The notes beneath the pieces are model-generated. The model worked only from the letters and a program-made list of their open reading frames with translations, did not search any database and was not told the origin of the DNA. 31,675 bases of DNA from an uncultured Synergistaceae bacterium (GTDB taxonomy: Bacteria > Synergistota > Synergistia > Synergistales > Aminobacteriaceae): contig CALMZW010000404.1 of NCBI GenBank assembly GCA_937870605.1, positions 1 to 31,675 on the forward strand, read 5' to 3'. Shown piece by piece: positions 6,583 through 14,366 of this stretch; the stretch's first letter is position 1, and every line of letters starts with the position of its first letter. The translations under genes and the position numbers were made by a program.

Positions 6583-7599
6583 TTGAAGTGTCTCGAACCG
6601 TTCGTTCTGAAAGGCCTTGAAATCCGCAACCGGATCGTCATGCCGCCGATGTGCATGTACTGCACGCGGGACGGCATGGCGACCGATTTCCACCTCGCGC
6701 ACTACGGCGCCCGGGCGCTGGGCGGAACCGGCCTCATCATTGTCGAAGCCACGGGCGTCCTTCCGGAGGGACGGATCACCGACCGCTGCCTCGGTCTGTG
6801 GGACGATCGTCAGATCGAACCGATGCGCCGCGTCGTCGACCTGTGCCGCTCGTACGGAGCGACGATCGGCATCCAGCTGATCCACGCGGGACGCAAATGC
6901 ACGGCCGAAGAGGCCCCGACAATCTACGCCCCGAGTCCTCTCCGCTACAATGACGACTCGAGGCTCCCCGAGGAGCTGACGCCCGAGGGGATCCGCCGCG
7001 TCGTCGACGCGTTCGCGGAGGCCGCGTCTCGCGCGGACCGCGCGGGCTTCGACCTCGTCGAGATCCACGCGGCGCACGGTTATCTGCTCAACCAGTTCCT
7101 GTCGCCCGTCACGAACCGGCGGACCGATATGTACGGCGGAAGCACCGAAAACCGGGCGCGCATCCTCGTCGAGGTCGCCCGGGCCGTTCGTGACGCGCTG
7201 CCCGACCGCAAACCGCTTCAGGTCCGGGTCTCGGCCGTCGATCACGCGCCCGGCGGGCTCGACGTCGCCGAGACGTGCCGCCTGCTGCATCATGTCAAGA
7301 CGCTCGTCGACTGCGTCCACGTGAGTTCCGGCGGACTGACGCCGCTGCCCCCGAAGTTTTTCCCGGGCTACCAGGTTCCCTATTCCGAAGAGATCCGGCG
7401 CACGCTCGGACTTCCGACGATCGCGGTCGGCCTCATCACGGAACCCGAGCTGATCGAAGAGATCCTCCTGAACGGACGCGCCGACATGGTCGCCGTCGGC
7501 CGCGGCCTGCTGCGGAACCCTTTCCTCGCGCTCGATCTCGCGAAGAGGACGGGCTCGCCCTACGCAGGACCGGAACAGTACAAACGCGCGTTCATGTAG
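6583..7599 (+). CDS. NADH:flavin oxidoreductase, Old Yellow Enzyme family (YqjM-like)
   Basis: The product (338 residues) is an FMN-dependent TIM-barrel ene-reductase that reduces activated C=C bonds with NAD(P)H. The class marks of the YqjM/thermophilic-like branch are present: PPMCMY with Cys24 and Tyr26 near the flavin, GIQLIHAGRK with Gln98 and His101, IHAAHGYL with the substrate-binding pair His162 and His165, NRRTDMYGGS, and the phosphate-binding end AVGRGLLRNP. The start is TTG, since no ATG or GTG lies in frame nearby and GGGGG sits 8 bases upstream. The gene stands alone with its own promoter and a shared terminator. The natural substrate cannot be read from the sequence; detoxification of enals or quinones, or 2,4-dienoyl-CoA-type reduction, are possibilities. 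Confidence 0.94.
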   Translation: MKCLEPFVLKGLEIRNRIVMPPMCMYCTRDGMATDFHLAHYGARALGGTGLIIVEATGVLPEGRITDRCLGLWDDRQIEPMRRVVDLCRSYGATIGIQLIHAGRKCTAEEAPTIYAPSPLRYNDDSRLPEELTPEGIRRVVDAFAEAASRADRAGFDLVEIHAAHGYLLNQFLSPVTNRRTDMYGGSTENRARILVEVARAVRDALPDRKPLQVRVSAVDHAPGGLDVAETCRLLHHVKTLVDCVHVSSGGLTPLPPKFFPGYQVPYSEEIRRTLGLPTIAVGLITEPELIEEILLNGRADMVAVGRGLLRNPFLALDLAKRTGSPYAGPEQYKRAFM

Positions 7600-7619
7600 A
7601 GACCGCCGCGCGCGAAAGC

Positions 7620-7650
7620 GGCCCGCCGATTCCAGCCGGCGGGCCGTTTC
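7620..7650. terminator. Convergent terminator between the ene-reductase and hydrolase genes
   Basis: GGCCCGCCG (7620-7628) pairs perfectly with CGGCGGGCC (7637-7645) around an eight-base loop and is followed on the plus strand by GTTTCATT. The stop of the hydrolase lies directly beside it. Confidence 0.75.
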
Positions 7651-8383
7651 ATTCCCCGTCGAGCGCCGACAGGAACGCCCCGACGACCTTTGCGTATCGT
7701 TCCGGCTCGTCGAGCGGGATCTGGTGCCCCGACCCGGTGAACGACACGACCGCAACGCGCGGCAGGGACGCCTCGTAAACGGCCGCGACGCGGTCGTCCA
7801 CCTTCGCCGCGACCGGGACGTCCGTCCGCAACCCCCGCAGCACGAGTACGGGGCAGGCGATGCGCCCGAGGTCGGGCGTGAAGTCCCGGTGCGTCGAGGT
7901 CTCGAACCCTTCGGCTGCGCAAAGCCGGAAGTAGTTCAGGACCGGTTCGCCCCGGTGCGTGATCGACGACCGCTGCGCGGCGCTCCCCTTCGGCCAGACG
8001 TTGTGGACCGGCGGCTGGTCGACGAGGATAAGCCCCGCGACGCGCTCCGGGTGACGCAACGCGTATTCGAGCGCGTACGCCCCGCCGCGCGAATACCCCA
8101 GCAGGCAGAAACGCCCGGGAACGGCCGCATCGACGACGCACTCCAGGTCGCCGACGTGATCGTCGAGATCGTACCCGCGATCCGGCGTATCGCTCGCTCC
8201 CCTGCCGCGGTAGCTCAGCGACAGGCCGCGCCGCCCGAGACGCGCGAACAGGTCCGCGGCCATCTCCGCCGGTTCCCAGAATCCGGGCGAGACGACGAGA
8301 GGAACCCGTCCGGGCGCCGGAGCCTCCCAGCAAATCGCGTGCAGACGAACCGCGCCGTGTGCTGCAATAACATCCCGACGCAT
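7649..8383 (-). CDS. Alpha/beta-fold hydrolase
   Basis: The product (244 residues) is a small cytoplasmic serine hydrolase. The nucleophile elbow is GYSRGG with Ser98, preceded by the oxyanion-side SPGFW (32-36); the acid is probably Asp188 (GLRTD) and the general base His220 (SGHQIP). The fold order (HG-like loop, elbow, lid helices about 125-165, Asp, His) and length are standard for lipase/esterase or C-C hydrolases. The substrate is not evident. The start was taken at ATG 8383 because GGAAGGAGGG stands at the right distance; longer frames would run back into the terminator and coding region of the upstream gene. It lies downstream of the HdeD-like gene on the same strand but is separated from it by a strong terminator, so it is probably an independent unit. 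Confidence 0.9.
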   Translation of the reverse strand: MRRDVIAAHGAVRLHAICWEAPAPGRVPLVVSPGFWEPAEMAADLFARLGRRGLSLSYRGRGASDTPDRGYDLDDHVGDLECVVDAAVPGRFCLLGYSRGGAYALEYALRHPERVAGLILVDQPPVHNVWPKGSAAQRSSITHRGEPVLNYFRLCAAEGFETSTHRDFTPDLGRIACPVLVLRGLRTDVPVAAKVDDRVAAVYEASLPRVAVVSFTGSGHQIPLDEPERYAKVVGAFLSALDGE

Positions 8384-8424
8384 GGCGATCCCTCCTTCCC
8401 GATCATTCCGGAATTTCTCCGCCG

Positions 8425-8451
8425 AAAAAAGCGCCCCCGTATCGGGGGCGC
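8425..8451 (-). terminator. Terminator of the HdeD-like gene
   Basis: GCGCCCCCG and CGGGGGCGC form a perfect nine-base-pair stem with a three-base loop, followed on the minus strand by six T (8430-8425). Confidence 0.9.
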
Positions 8452-8484
8452 CCGTCGCGTTCGTTTTTCCTTTTTCCGGAGGCG

Positions 8485-9057
8485 CTACCGTCCTGCGACG
8501 CTGTTGGCGAATGTTCGCAGCTTGAGCGCCAGCAGGACGCGAAGAACGCCGAACAGGATCGCGTAGATGGCGATGATCCAGAGAATCGCGATCGCTCCCG
8601 CTCCGGGACGGGCCATCAGGATGTATCCGAAGAAGACGGAGGCGACGCCGGAAAGGATGAGCATCCACTCGCCCTCGATCTCCCGTCGCAGACGGATCGC
8701 CGACACGATCTCGAGGACTCCCGAGCAGATCGCCCAGACCGCGATGTAGAACAGCAGCGCGAGCGCGGTGATTCCGGGCGCGATAAACGCCAGAAGTCCT
8801 GCGCCGACGCCGACGAGACCGCCGAAAAACAGGACCCACCAATGTTCGTGATCCTGGCGTCCCGAAACGGCCGTCCAGACGCCGAGCGCACCGTCCGACA
8901 GCGTGTAGGCGCCGAAGAGCATCACCAGCGACGCAAGCGAAATCCCGGGCTGGAATAACGTCAGAATCCCGAAGAGTATCGCGACGACGCCCCGGAGCAA
9001 AACAACCCGCCAGTTGCGGGAAAGGATTGTGGTCAATCGGTTCTGCGACATATTCAT
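8485..9057 (-). CDS. HdeD family (DUF308) membrane protein
   Basis: The product (190 residues) has six predicted membrane helices arranged as three similar hairpins, each with the small-residue pattern FGILTLFQPGIS, VGAGLLAFIAPGIT or FGYILMARPGAG. This repeated Pro-Gly motif is the hallmark of HdeD/DUF308 proteins. In E. coli HdeD supports acid resistance at high cell density; elsewhere the role is unknown, so the name gives family rather than function. The start at ATG 9057 has GGGGGAAGCAGG just upstream; an upstream in-frame start at 9120 lacks one. The N-terminus is cytosolic and basic. The gene is a single unit with a strong terminator. No regulatory site was recognised upstream. Confidence 0.9.
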   Translation of the reverse strand: MNMSQNRLTTILSRNWRVVLLRGVVAILFGILTLFQPGISLASLVMLFGAYTLSDGALGVWTAVSGRQDHEHWWVLFFGGLVGVGAGLLAFIAPGITALALLFYIAVWAICSGVLEIVSAIRLRREIEGEWMLILSGVASVFFGYILMARPGAGAIAILWIIAIYAILFGVLRVLLALKLRTFANSVAGR

Positions 9058-9199
9058 CCTGCTTCCCCCTTCGATTGAGACGAACGAAAATCCGGACGAG
9101 GCGCGATCCGCCGCGGACACGCGGCGACGCCCCTACCGGTACAGACTACTCCGAACGGCCGTTTCTGTAAAGGCGCGCGACCCAGGGCCGGAAATACTG

Positions 9200-9229
9200 T
9201 TGCCAACACCCTCGACACGCCACTAGAAT
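9200..9229 (+). promoter_or_regulatory. Promoter of the GNAT gene, probably giving a leaderless mRNA
   Basis: TTGCCA is followed after 18 bases by TAGAAT. The last base of the -10 hexamer is only 6 bases before the ATG at 9236, so the transcript would start at or within a base or two of the start codon. No ribosome binding site is present. Confidence 0.55.
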
Positions 9230-9235
9230 GAATGC

Positions 9236-9820
9236 ATGAAAAATCCCGAACGATCCGACGAAGCATCGAATACCACGCGTTTTCCAGAACTGCGCACCGA
9301 ACGGCTTTTTCTCCGGGAACTCCGACGCGCCGACGCGCCCGCGCTTCTGGAAGTCTGGTCGAACCCCGACGTGACGGAGTTTCTCACGATGGACCCGTTC
9401 GCTTCCCTGGAGCAGGCGGAAGAAATGATCGCGTTCCTGCGGACCCTGTACGGCGAGGGGACCGGATGCCGCTGGACGATTACGGAGGCGCGGACGGAAC
9501 GCATTCTGGGAACCTGCGGCTTTCACAACGTCTCCGCGGAGCACCGGAGGACCGAGATGGGCTATGAACTCGGCCTGCCCCACCAACGGCTGGGGTACAT
9601 GACGGAGGCGATCACGGCCATCCTCTCCCTCGGCTTCGGCGACATGGGCTTCAACCGCATTGAGGCCTTCGTCACGGTGGGAAACATCGCTTCCAGGAAA
9701 TTTCTGGAACATCTCGGGTTCTCGCTCGACGGAACGCTCCGCGACTATGAATTCGCGCGGGGGCGTTTCATGGACCAGTGGTGCCTTTCGCTGCTCGCGC
9801 GGGAGTGGGCGAATCGCTGA
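9236..9820 (+). CDS. GNAT N-acetyltransferase (RimJ/RimL type)
   Basis: The product (194 residues) belongs to the GNAT family close to RimJ/RimL, which move an acetyl group from acetyl-CoA to an amino group, often a protein N-terminus or small amine. Visible marks are RLFLRELRRADA at the first strand and helix, GTCGFHNV in the central strands, the acetyl-CoA-binding loop as PHQRLGYMTEA (a variant of Q/RxxGxA/G), and NIASRKFLEHLGF, the typical Asn-xx-Ser end motif. No Shine-Dalgarno sequence precedes the ATG, and the promoter -10 box is immediately upstream, so translation is probably leaderless. An ATG at 9231-9233 region is out of frame. The substrate is unknown. Confidence 0.9.
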   Translation: MKNPERSDEASNTTRFPELRTERLFLRELRRADAPALLEVWSNPDVTEFLTMDPFASLEQAEEMIAFLRTLYGEGTGCRWTITEARTERILGTCGFHNVSAEHRRTEMGYELGLPHQRLGYMTEAITAILSLGFGDMGFNRIEAFVTVGNIASRKFLEHLGFSLDGTLRDYEFARGRFMDQWCLSLLAREWANR

Positions 9821-10128
9821 AGCCGCGCCGAAAGGCTCCTCAAAGGCGGGAAGCGCCGTCGCCCCGGAGGGGTGGGAAAAACCACCCCGCGAGGCGCGTC
9901 CGGGGGTGAGGACCCGCCGGTCGCTTTCTGCTACCCTGCGATCCGGGGACGATTCGCCGTTTTGCAGGACTTCTTCCGCTTGACTGAATCCCCACTCTTT
10001 GGTTTCATTGTTCCGTACGAGTCCGTTTTTTTTGAACTGTTTCGTTATGTCGGCAATACGGGCATTGCGGAGACATTCCGGAAATATGTCAGGATGTCGT
10101 GCTTCTCGAACGAAGGGGAGGGAAGAGG
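9821..10128. other. Intergenic region between GNAT and pspA
   Basis: No gene is supported. The left part is a G+C-rich, strongly foldable stretch (see 9845-9918). The right part is less G+C-rich and holds the most likely pspA promoter, TTGACT (9980-9985) with TTTCAT 17 bases on, which is only a weak -10. I looked for the sigma-54 pattern TGGCAC-N5-TTGCA used by enterobacterial psp operons and did not find it. Confidence 0.55.
9845..9918 (+). other. Three-way-junction-like RNA fold
   Basis: GGCGGG (9845-9850) can pair with CCCGCC (9913-9918), enclosing two arms. The first is a long hairpin: GCGCC (9853-9857) with GGCGC (9893-9897), TCGC (9859-9862) with GCGA (9889-9892), and GGGGTGG (9869-9875) with CCACCCC (9882-9888) around GAAAAA. 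The second is GTCC (9898-9901) with GGAC (9910-9913), which shares one base with the closing stem. No T-run follows. It may end the GNAT transcript or form a leader element; no known riboswitch class was recognised. Confidence 0.4.
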
Positions 10129-10809
10129 ATGGGCATATTCGATCGAATGACGGATATCTTCAAATCGAACGTGAACGACGCTCTGGACCGGATGGAAGAC
10201 CCGGAGAAGATGCTCAAGAACATGATCATCGAAATGGAGGAAGCGCTCACGAAGGCGACCTCCGCTCTTGCGAAGGCCATCGCGAACGAACAGAACCTCC
10301 GCAAGCAGCAGGGACTCGCGCAACAGCAGGCGACGCAATGGGAGGAGAAGGCCGCGCTCGCGATGAAGGCGGGCAACGCGGACCTCGCGAAGCAGGCCTT
10401 GTCGAAGAAGATCACGTACGACGGACAGGCCCGCCAGTACGACGGAATGATCACCCAGGCCGCGAACACGACGCAGTCCCTACGATCGCAGCTTGACGCC
10501 CTGAAGGCGAAGCTCGACGAGGCGCGCATGAAGCAGTCCACGCTGATCGCGCGCGCCCAGGTCGCGAAGACGCAGAAGGAGTTCTCGACCGCAATGGGAA
10601 CGGCCGTCGGAAACGGCGCCTTCGCCAAGTTCGACAAGATGGAAAAGAAGATCGAGGGAATGGAGGCCGAGGCCCAGGCGTTCTCCGAAGTCTCGGGCGC
10701 CGCGCCGGCGGACGATCCGTTCGCGGCGCTCGAAAAGAACCGGCAGGTCGACGACGAACTCGCGAAGCTCATGGCGAAGATGGGACAGGGAGGCGGTTCC
10801 GGTGCGTAA
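10129..10809 (+). CDS. pspA: PspA/IM30 family membrane-stress protein
   Basis: The product (226 residues) is a PspA/IM30 (Vipp1) coiled-coil protein that binds and remodels stressed inner membranes as ESCRT-III-like rods. The N-terminal amphipathic helix (MGIFDRMTDIFKSNVNDAL) matches the family, followed by the EDPEKMLKNMIIEMEEAL segment and a long Ala/Gln/Lys-rich coiled coil to about residue 165, with a shorter helix and a Gly-rich tail. The length is normal. The ATG was chosen for GGGAGGGAAGAGG directly upstream; the longer frame starting at 10099 has none. It opens a compact gene run, and the next start (GTG 10802) overlaps its stop, so translational coupling is likely. No PspF, PspB or PspC is present, so control differs from that of E. 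coli. Confidence 0.93.
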   Translation: MGIFDRMTDIFKSNVNDALDRMEDPEKMLKNMIIEMEEALTKATSALAKAIANEQNLRKQQGLAQQQATQWEEKAALAMKAGNADLAKQALSKKITYDGQARQYDGMITQAANTTQSLRSQLDALKAKLDEARMKQSTLIARAQVAKTQKEFSTAMGTAVGNGAFAKFDKMEKKIEGMEAEAQAFSEVSGAAPADDPFAALEKNRQVDDELAKLMAKMGQGGGSGA

Positions 10810-11236
10810 GTTCCCGATCCTCAAGGACGGCGTCAACGCGACGCTGCTCACGAAGACCCGAAACACCGTGGCCGATTACCTCATGGACTTTTTCGACGCC
10901 GAGGATCTGGTCCGCGTCGACGACCTCTTCTCGTTCTCCTTCGGCAGCGCTACCGTCCAGGTGACCGTCGCCCCGTGGCATTCCGAGGACGTTCTGGTGC
11001 GTGTGTTCGCGTATCTCGCGGAGGATCTCGATCCCGTCACAATCGCTCCGGCGCTCATGAAACTGAACGCGGAGACGCCCATGGGCGCCTTCAGTCTCGT
11101 TTTCGACAACACCGTCATGTTTTCCTGCGCCCTGCCCGGCGCCCATCTGGACAAGAGCGAACTGCTCGCGGCGATCCAGACTGTGGCCGTCTACGCGGAT
11201 CAGTACGACGACATCCTGAAGGAAAGGAGACTGTGA
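10802..11236 (+). CDS. YbjN-domain protein
   Basis: The start is GTG 10802, overlapping the pspA stop by eight bases. The product (144 residues) has the alpha/beta pattern of the YbjN family, a fold related to type III secretion chaperones: an N-terminal helix after MRKFPILKDG, the central strands VQVTVAPW and VLVRVFAYL, and a conserved C-terminal half with LMKLNAETPMGAFSLVFDN and a helix ending AVYADQYDDIL. It has no signal peptide and no membrane helix, so it is cytoplasmic. E. coli YbjN is an ill-defined stress-related regulator. Tight coupling to pspA suggests a partner or adaptor of the PspA assembly. A relation to YjfI/DUF2170, which accompanies the PspA homologue YjfJ in E. coli, is an alternative reading. 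Confidence 0.75.
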   Translation: MRKFPILKDGVNATLLTKTRNTVADYLMDFFDAEDLVRVDDLFSFSFGSATVQVTVAPWHSEDVLVRVFAYLAEDLDPVTIAPALMKLNAETPMGAFSLVFDNTVMFSCALPGAHLDKSELLAAIQTVAVYADQYDDILKERRL

Positions 11237-11237
11237 C

Positions 11238-12020
11238 ATGAGCGCTCTGTCAATGGGAATCGGAGCCGCCATCGCACTCGGCGGCGCATATCTCGCGTTC
11301 GTGCAGAAGAAGAAGTCGGAAGGACAGATTACGGAACTCAAATTCTCGAAGAACTCGACGCTTCCGGACATCAAGAACGCGTGGAAGAGCGTCGCGGAGC
11401 AGGGACTCGGTTACCGCGACTTCATCGAAACGACGGGAAAGGCCGTCACGGACGGAAATCTTCTCTCCCCGCACGGCAAGATCCCGTGCGCCTATTTCAC
11501 GGCGACGGTCGTCCGGGAGTTTGAAAAGGACGAGATGGTGAAGGACGACAAGGGCGTCGTCCAGCGCAAGACCACCCGCGGGTCGGAAACCGTCTCGAGC
11601 CAGACCAGCCCGACGCCGCTCTATGTCGAAGACGGCGACGTTCGCGTCCCGCTCGACCTCGACGGCGCGTCGGTCGAGCTGAAGGACGGCGCGAATCGCT
11701 TCGAGCCGTACGAGTCAAACCGCACCTACTCCTTCTGGGGCGTCTCCTTCACCGTCCCGCAGGGAACCCGGACGCTCGGGTTCCGCTACGCGGAGAAAAT
11801 CATCCCGCTCGGACACCCGCTCTACATCGCGGGCGAGGTCCGCGAATCCGCGGGAACCCTGCATATCGGGAAGCCGTCCGAAAAGGGCAAACCCTTCATC
11901 GTCTCGGTCAAGTCCGAAGAAGAAGTCGTGAAGAGCCGGGAATCCGGCGCAAAGGCGCAGCTCTGGTTCGGGATCGCGCTGATCGTTGTCGGCATAGCGG
12001 TGGCGATATTTATCAAGTAG
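11238..12020 (+). CDS. Membrane protein with GIDE (BAM) domain, no RING
   Basis: The product (260 residues) has one membrane helix at each end (about 4-24 and 238-259) and a globular segment between them. That segment matches the GIDE/BAM domain of MULAN-type E3 ligases: LSPHGKIPCAYFTATVVRE, then a basic linker, PLDLDGASVELKDGA, RYAEKIIPLGHPLYIAGEV and a final PFIVSVKSEEE. Eukaryotic MULAN carries a C-terminal RING; here there is none, only a short tail after the second helix. Bacterial GIDE proteins are of unknown biochemistry and are often linked to envelope or stress genes. The ATG lies one base past the previous stop, with AAAGGAG upstream, indicating co-translation with the pspA and ybjN-like genes. 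A sensor or scaffold role at the membrane is inferred. Confidence 0.82.
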   Translation: MSALSMGIGAAIALGGAYLAFVQKKKSEGQITELKFSKNSTLPDIKNAWKSVAEQGLGYRDFIETTGKAVTDGNLLSPHGKIPCAYFTATVVREFEKDEMVKDDKGVVQRKTTRGSETVSSQTSPTPLYVEDGDVRVPLDLDGASVELKDGANRFEPYESNRTYSFWGVSFTVPQGTRTLGFRYAEKIIPLGHPLYIAGEVRESAGTLHIGKPSEKGKPFIVSVKSEEEVVKSRESGAKAQLWFGIALIVVGIAVAIFIK

Positions 12021-12058
12021 CGGAAGCACCGGCGTCACTCTAAGGAGGTCTGAAGGAC

Positions 12059-13258
12059 ATGAACGGGAAACGCACGGTTCTGTTTCTTGCGGTTCTGATG
12101 CTCCTTCTTGCGGGATCGGCCTTCGCGGCCGACCCGAAGTACGACAAGAGCAGTTATTTCGGCCCGAAAATGAATTACGGCGTGACGGATGAATTCCTGG
12201 CGCTCGCGCGTGCGGACGAATCCCTCAAGACGAAACCGCTGCGCCTGTACGATATCACGGACGCGGATCTCACGAAGGCGGCCGCGCTCGCGGACATCGT
12301 GACGGGGCTCGAGATCGAGTCCGGCAAGGGCATCACCGACCTGTCGCCCGTCGCGAAATTCACGAACCTGACCTACCTGAAGCTGGACAACCTCAAGTCG
12401 GTCAAGACCCTTGCGCCGCTCGCCGCGCTCACGAAGCTGACGAAGCTCCACGTCCGCCAGGTCGAGTACCCGGACCTCGCCTTCCTCGCGCCCATGAACA
12501 ACCTCACGGAGCTCGTGTTCTTCATGCAGCCCAAGGGCATCTCGGACATCTCCCCGCTCAAGGGCAAGACGAAGCTCGTGAAGCTCTCGTTCTACGCGGC
12601 CCCGATCGAGGACATTTCCGTCCTCGCGGAATTCAAGAACCTCGAGGAACTCGACCTGTACATGACCGACGTCAAAGACCTCGCGCCGCTGGCGGGCCTC
12701 TCGAAGCTGAAGAAGCTCGGGCTCTACAGCGTCCCCGCGACGGATCTGTCGCCCGTGGGGAATCTTGCGGAGCTCCGAAGCATCTGGATCTACGCGACGA
12801 AGTGCGACGACTACTCGCCGCTCGCGAAGCTCACGAAGCTCGAGGAGTTCCACGGAGGCATCTCGAAGTTCAGCGACATGAAGGTCGTCGAGACGATGCC
12901 GAACCTCACGACCGTGCGAATGCTCCGCGAGGAGCTGACGAACGTCGCGTCGCTCGCGAAGTGCCCGAAGCTGTCGGAGGTCGTTCTCGAAAGCGTCACG
13001 GGGACGATCGACCTCTCGATCTTCGCGAACATGACGAAGCTCACGCGGCTCGACGTCGAAGGATCGACCGTGACGAACCCCGATGCGATCGCGAAGTTGC
13101 CGGCGCTCACCGCCCTCGATGTCCAGAAGACGCAGGGGATCGCCGACTTCTCGATCTTCAAGGATCTTCCGAAGCTCCAGTACATCTACGCGAAGGTCGG
13201 GCAGTTCCCGCCCGAACAGATCGCGCCCTACGGAAAGAAAGCCATTATTCAGAAGTGA
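12059..13258 (+). CDS. Secreted leucine-rich-repeat protein (internalin-like repeats)
   Basis: The product (399 residues) begins with a clear signal peptide ending at about AFAADP (residues 19-24). It then consists almost entirely of leucine-rich repeats of 20-24 residues from about residue 85 to 380. The repeat resembles internalin units: DLSPVAKFTNLTYLKLDN, DISPLKGKTKLVKLSFY and DLAPLAGLSKLKKLGLYS. No C-terminal anchor, lipobox or Synerg-CTERM tail is present, so the protein is probably periplasmic. The start has a consensus TAAGGAGGT. It follows the GIDE gene by 38 bases on the same strand, and the codon use is like its neighbours, so I place it in the same operon. LRR stacks usually bind proteins; the partner is unknown. 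Confidence 0.88.
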   Translation: MNGKRTVLFLAVLMLLLAGSAFAADPKYDKSSYFGPKMNYGVTDEFLALARADESLKTKPLRLYDITDADLTKAAALADIVTGLEIESGKGITDLSPVAKFTNLTYLKLDNLKSVKTLAPLAALTKLTKLHVRQVEYPDLAFLAPMNNLTELVFFMQPKGISDISPLKGKTKLVKLSFYAAPIEDISVLAEFKNLEELDLYMTDVKDLAPLAGLSKLKKLGLYSVPATDLSPVGNLAELRSIWIYATKCDDYSPLAKLTKLEEFHGGISKFSDMKVVETMPNLTTVRMLREELTNVASLAKCPKLSEVVLESVTGTIDLSIFANMTKLTRLDVEGSTVTNPDAIAKLPALTALDVQKTQGIADFSIFKDLPKLQYIYAKVGQFPPEQIAPYGKKAIIQK

Positions 13259-13331
13259 GCCGCGGGGCGGAGGGGACGATCCCTTCCGCCCCGTCCGCAT
13301 CGGATGTCCGTTTCCCGAAGGGAGGGGGATC

Positions 13332-14078
13332 ATGCGTCCGTTCGCCCGATTCGCAAGCATCGCCGCGGTTCTGTGCGCGCTGTCCGGCCCGCCGCTCGCG
13401 GCGGAGATCCGCAGCATTCCGGAAGACCTGGGAAACTGGCCCGTCGCGGCAACCCTCGACGGAACGAACGTGAACCTCCGCGCGGCTCCGTCGACGCGAT
13501 CTCCGGTCATCGGACGCTTCGCCGACGAGCGGGCCGCCGGGGAGCTTCTCGTGGTCGCGTCGTCGCGTTCCGACGACGGCTTCCCGTGGTTCGAGGTCGT
13601 GAGCGAAACGGCCCCGAAGGGCTGGATCTTCGGAAAGCACCTCCGCCGCGTCGGCGACGGCGACGATCGCGTCGGCCGCTATTGCGACCGCGTCCGCCGG
13701 GATTTCGGCCTGACGCCCGCAATGGCCGTCGCGTTCTTCGGCGAGCCGGACTCCCGCAAAACCAGGCGCTTCACGATCGAGGACCGGAAGATCGACGTCA
13801 CGGAGACGACGCTCGTCTTCCACGGACACACCGCCGTTTACTGGAGAACGAACGGGCGCGACCAACTCCGGAGCGTCGAGCTTCCCGGCGGATGGCAGGG
13901 CTTCGGGGACATCATGCTTCACGACGACTCCGAATCCGTCGCCGAAAAGACCGGTCCGCCCGATACGGTCCGGAACCGCGTCTGGACCTATCATTCCGGA
14001 ACGAGGGAGATCGTCATGGTCTTCGACCTGGAGGCGCGGCTCGAATCGATGACGTATTCCGCGGGGCTGTTCGAATGA
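13332..14078 (+). CDS. Secreted SH3b-domain protein
   Basis: The product (248 residues) has a signal peptide (about 1-24, ending PPLAAE) and a bacterial SH3 domain at about 38-98, recognisable by ATLDGTNVNLRAAPST, a middle WFEVV and a final KGWIFGKHLRRV. SH3b domains usually bind cell-wall peptides. The rest (about 105-248) is a beta-rich region of unknown type with repeated short motifs around FFGEPDSRKTRR and KTGPPDTVRNRVWTYHSG, which look like two copies of an SmpA/OmlA-like unit in which a G-x-P-D turn is followed by a Trp-Tyr strand. The start has GGGAGGGGG at the right distance. It ends by overlapping the next ATG by four bases. Confidence 0.8.
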   Translation: MRPFARFASIAAVLCALSGPPLAAEIRSIPEDLGNWPVAATLDGTNVNLRAAPSTRSPVIGRFADERAAGELLVVASSRSDDGFPWFEVVSETAPKGWIFGKHLRRVGDGDDRVGRYCDRVRRDFGLTPAMAVAFFGEPDSRKTRRFTIEDRKIDVTETTLVFHGHTAVYWRTNGRDQLRSVELPGGWQGFGDIMLHDDSESVAEKTGPPDTVRNRVWTYHSGTREIVMVFDLEARLESMTYSAGLFE

Positions 14079-14353
14079 CATCCGGCGCCCTGCGACGCGG
14101 CGCGATCCTCGCCGCGCTGGCCGTCTCCGTCTCCGGAGCGGCCGCCGCCGTGGACCTGAAAAACGAGGATTCGAAAACGTACAAGGTGGGCGTCCACGAG
14201 CGTTCGTTCACGACATGGACGAGCGTTTCGGGAGGGACGACGCTCTACGGCGTCTGCCCGGAGTGCCGCATCGAGGTCGTCGGCCTCGGCACGGTCCGGG
14301 CTTCGGGCGCGGACGTCGTGGTCATCAGGGACGGAGCCCTGGATATTCAGTGA
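14075..14353 (+). CDS. Small secreted hypothetical protein with CPEC motif
   Basis: The ATG overlaps the previous stop (ATGA), so the gene is translated together with the SH3b gene. The product (92 residues) has a signal peptide (basic RRG, Ala-rich core, cleavage probably after AAAA near residue 25) and a mature part of about 67 residues with alternating beta-strand pattern. It contains one CPEC pair (a CxxC that could form a disulphide or bind a metal) within YGVCPECRIEVVGLG, followed by a regular strand. I do not recognise the family. The arrangement suggests a periplasmic partner of the neighbouring secreted proteins. Confidence 0.7.
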   Translation: MTSGALRRGAILAALAVSVSGAAAAVDLKNEDSKTYKVGVHERSFTTWTSVSGGTTLYGVCPECRIEVVGLGTVRASGADVVVIRDGALDIQ

Positions 14354-14366
14354 GAGGAGAGATTCC

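Noticed and set aside
6328..7755. A 475-codon minus-strand frame opposite the Old Yellow Enzyme gene.
   Set aside because: The plus-strand enzyme is unambiguous; the antisense frame has no recognisable domain and crosses the terminator.
9821..10128. A sigma-54 promoter and PspF site in front of pspA.
   Set aside because: The TGGCAC-N5-TTGCA pattern is absent and no PspF gene is nearby.
12035..13510. A 491-codon minus-strand frame opposite the LRR gene, with apparent repeats.
   Set aside because: The periodicity is the shadow of the leucine-rich repeats on the other strand; no ribosome binding site or family match is visible.
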